Shown: positions 62,449 through 64,000 of the stretch, in pieces
Layout of the letters: each line of letters starts with the position of its first letter
Position numbering within the stretch: the first letter of the stretch is position 1
From: Natronorubrum aibiense
GTDB lineage: Archaea; Halobacteriota; Halobacteria; Halobacteriales; Natrialbaceae
Direction: 5' to 3'
Length of the DNA stretch: 64,000 bases
Assembly: GCF_009392895.1 (NCBI RefSeq)
Contig: NZ_CP045488.1
Coordinates: forward strand, 186,001 to 250,000
Translations under genes and position numbers: made by a program
Notes under the pieces: model-generated
Database searches by the model: none
What the model was told of the DNA's origin: nothing
What the model saw: the letters and a program-made list of their open reading frames with translations, nothing else

Positions 62449-63408
62449 ATGAAGGTCTCTGTCGTCATCTGTACCTACGCGATGGAACGCTACGACGTGT
62501 TCTCCGAGTGTGTTGACAGCGTACTCGCCCAGACGTACGAGCCACTCGAGGTCGTCATCGTCGTCGACGGGAACGATGCCGTCTTCGATCGCGTCCAGGA
62601 TGACTACGGCGACCTCGAGGACGTCATCCTCCACTGCAACGACGAGAATCAGGGCATTTCGTACAGCCGAACTCGAGGTGCCGAACTCGCAACCGGCAAC
62701 GTCGTGGCGTTTATCGACGACGACGCCGTTGCCGAACCCGACTGGATCGAGGAGTTGGCTCGCGTCTACGACGAGACCGACGCAATCGCTGTCGGTGGCC
62801 ACGCGAAACCCGACTGGGTGACTGAGAAGCCGGAGTTCTTCCCCGAAGAGTTCTACTGGCTGGTCGGCTGTGACGAGCGCGGGATGGGCGAGCACATGGA
62901 GGAACTGCGGAACACGTACGGCTCGAACATCTCGTTTCGCCGTGACGTGTTCCTCAACGTCGGCGGCTACGACGAGAATACCGGCCGGAAAGGCGATCGC
63001 CACATCCAGGCCCACGAGGCGCCGGTCTGCATTCGAATGGCCAACAAGTACGGCAAGGGTGTGATCTACAACACCGACGCCGTGGTCCATCACAAACTGT
63101 TCGACTACCGCGGCGATTTCCGCTGGCTCGTGTTTCGCTCGTTCTGGCAGGGCTACTCCAAACGGATCATGGATATTCTGCTGCCCGAGGCGTCGGGAGA
63201 CAAGAACGAGTATTTGAAGCAGCTCATGCTCGAGTTCGTCCCCGACCGGCTGTTCGATCTCGTCCGCGAGCCGTCGACGGCGAAGGCGAAACAGCTCGTG
63301 ACGATCTTCATCTTTACCGCCGCGGTCGGATTCGGCTATCTGTACGGTCTCATCGACGTCGATCGTTCGGAACTTGCTGCGGATCATGACACTGTAACGG
63401 GACGCTGA
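62449..63408 (+). CDS. aglG: Glycosyltransferase AglG (family 2), dolichol-linked glycan assembly
   Basis: 319 aa. GT-A fold: VSVVICTYAMERYDVFSECVDSVLAQTY, the DxD-type FIDDDAVAEPDW (90-101), and GGHAKPDW. A C-terminal membrane helix (LVTIFIFTAAVGFGYLYGLI) anchors it to the membrane. In Haloferax AglG adds glucuronic acid as the second sugar of the dolichol-linked pentasaccharide; the gene likewise sits next to aglB. It shares the divergent promoter gap with aglB, so glycan building and transfer are probably expressed together. Confidence 0.9.
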   Translation: MKVSVVICTYAMERYDVFSECVDSVLAQTYEPLEVVIVVDGNDAVFDRVQDDYGDLEDVILHCNDENQGISYSRTRGAELATGNVVAFIDDDAVAEPDWIEELARVYDETDAIAVGGHAKPDWVTEKPEFFPEEFYWLVGCDERGMGEHMEELRNTYGSNISFRRDVFLNVGGYDENTGRKGDRHIQAHEAPVCIRMANKYGKGVIYNTDAVVHHKLFDYRGDFRWLVFRSFWQGYSKRIMDILLPEASGDKNEYLKQLMLEFVPDRLFDLVREPSTAKAKQLVTIFIFTAAVGFGYLYGLIDVDRSELAADHDTVTGR

Positions 63409-63440
63409 GCCTGTGAGTTGACGACGCTGGGTCGGTTTGG

Positions 63441-64000
63441 TTACTCCTCGAGTGTCGGGATACCGCACTCGCGTGTCGTGTCGCGGTCGCCGGTGAGATA
63501 CTCCTGATAGTAGCCGAGGCCACGGACACCAGTGAGAAATCTCGAGAGTGCGCCGAACGCGAGTCGGTCTCGCCGCGGCAGGTCGCGGTTGGGACGTTTA
63601 ATCCCGCTCGGTCGTGGCGGAACGCCGGGAGTGCCGTAGCGCTCGGGATGATAGCGCTGTAGTTGGCAGAGCCCGCGACCGACGCGGCGGTCTTTTTTCA
63701 CGAGCTCGGAGAGGGTGTTTCTGGTCGGGTGGGACATCGTGACGTCATCGGCGAAGTGCATGTCGTAGCCCGCTTCGTGAACCCGGTTACCGAACTCCTT
63801 GTCGCCGCCCGAAATCAGGCGGTGGTCGAACAGCCCCACGTCCGCAAAGACCTCGCGGCGGACGAACAGACAGCAAGTCGGCGCGAACTGCTGGCGCTCG
63901 AGGTACTGCTGAATGGGAAAGCCAGTGTGATGGTCGTAGCGGGCTGCCAGTGACGGGTTCTCGGGCAGGGCGAGTTCGACGTTGCAACCCATGTAGTCGG
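63441..64000 (-). CDS. Glycosyltransferase family 2 protein (5' part outside window)
   Basis: The frame enters from the right edge and ends at 63441, giving the C-terminal 185 residues of a GT2 enzyme (PTCCLFVRREVFADVGLFDHRLISGGDKEFGNRVHEAGYDMHFADDVTMSHPTRNT, with the GGDKEF acidic catalytic segment). It is similar in style to AglE-type glycosyltransferases. It ends 32 bp from aglG's stop, convergent with it. It is probably another step of the same glycan, but the specificity cannot be told. The C-terminal tail is rich in Arg. Confidence 0.85.
   Translation of the reverse strand, partial: DYMGCNVELALPENPSLAARYDHHTGFPIQQYLERQQFAPTCCLFVRREVFADVGLFDHRLISGGDKEFGNRVHEAGYDMHFADDVTMSHPTRNTLSELVKKDRRVGRGLCQLQRYHPERYGTPGVPPRPSGIKRPNRDLPRRDRLAFGALSRFLTGVRGLGYYQEYLTGDRDTTRECGIPTLEE

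Overview
The window is a gene-dense, GC-rich stretch of haloarchaeal chromosome. Evidence: very acidic proteins; archaeal Spt5/SecE, aMBF1, Orc1/Cdc6-like protein, CTP-dependent riboflavin kinase, GGGP synthase, pantoate kinase/phosphopantothenate synthetase and AglB/AglG N-glycosylation enzymes; TATA boxes centred 24-30 nt before many start codons (leaderless transcription). The abundance of CTCGAG and the gene set suggest a member of the Natrialbaceae (Natrinema/Haloterrigena-like), but the genus is inference. I see no transposase, integrase, CRISPR array or rRNA; one tRNA-Leu(GAG) is present. This looks like core chromosome rather than an accessory island.

Layout. 1-8.4 kb: rhomboid protease with AN1 finger, DUF5788-PolX-Mut7-C cluster, degenerate PHP protein, enoyl-CoA hydratase, secE-spt5 pair, HtrA-like protease. 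8.6-15.9 kb: carbohydrate block with a GH15 enzyme and a semi-phosphorylative Entner-Doudoroff set (glucose dehydrogenase, KDPG aldolase and two roughly 95% identical gluconate dehydratases). 15.9-30 kb: AlaX, aMBF1, tRNA-Leu, DUF420, purF, MutS-like ATPase, Dps-like ferritin, amidohydrolase, USP, birA, acyl-CoA dehydrogenase, tyrS. 30-35.4 kb: the two archaeal CoA-pathway enzymes flank a 964-aa membrane protein built from 13 tandem YegP/DUF1508 repeats. 35.4-49.7 kb: aspS, cytochrome P450 with a divergent Bat-like regulator, sirtuin, ZIP transporter, GGGPS, ilvE, a divergent wHTH/membrane-protein pair around a 16-bp palindrome, ribB-rbkR, DICT protein, twy1, HAD phosphatase. 49.7-58.3 kb: glycerol block, glpX-glpK divergent from glpABC, with an Orc1/Cdc6-like protein with damaged ATPase motifs overlapping glpC. 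58.3-64 kb: N-glycosylation block (DUF368 membrane protein, aglB, divergent aglG, partial GT2).

The genes suggest a sugar- and glycerol-using aerobic haloarchaeon. Glucose is oxidised by Gdh, dehydrated by either Gad copy, and (after a KDG kinase not present here) cleaved by KDPG aldolase; glycerol is taken up and phosphorylated (GlpX?/GlpK) and oxidised by GlpABC. Most notable for follow-up: DUF368 next to aglB (candidate dolichyl-phosphate translocase), the degenerate Orc1-like protein in the glp operon, the YegP-repeat membrane protein, and several palindromes that look like operators (rbkR, glp, wHTH/DUF7471, gdh/eda).
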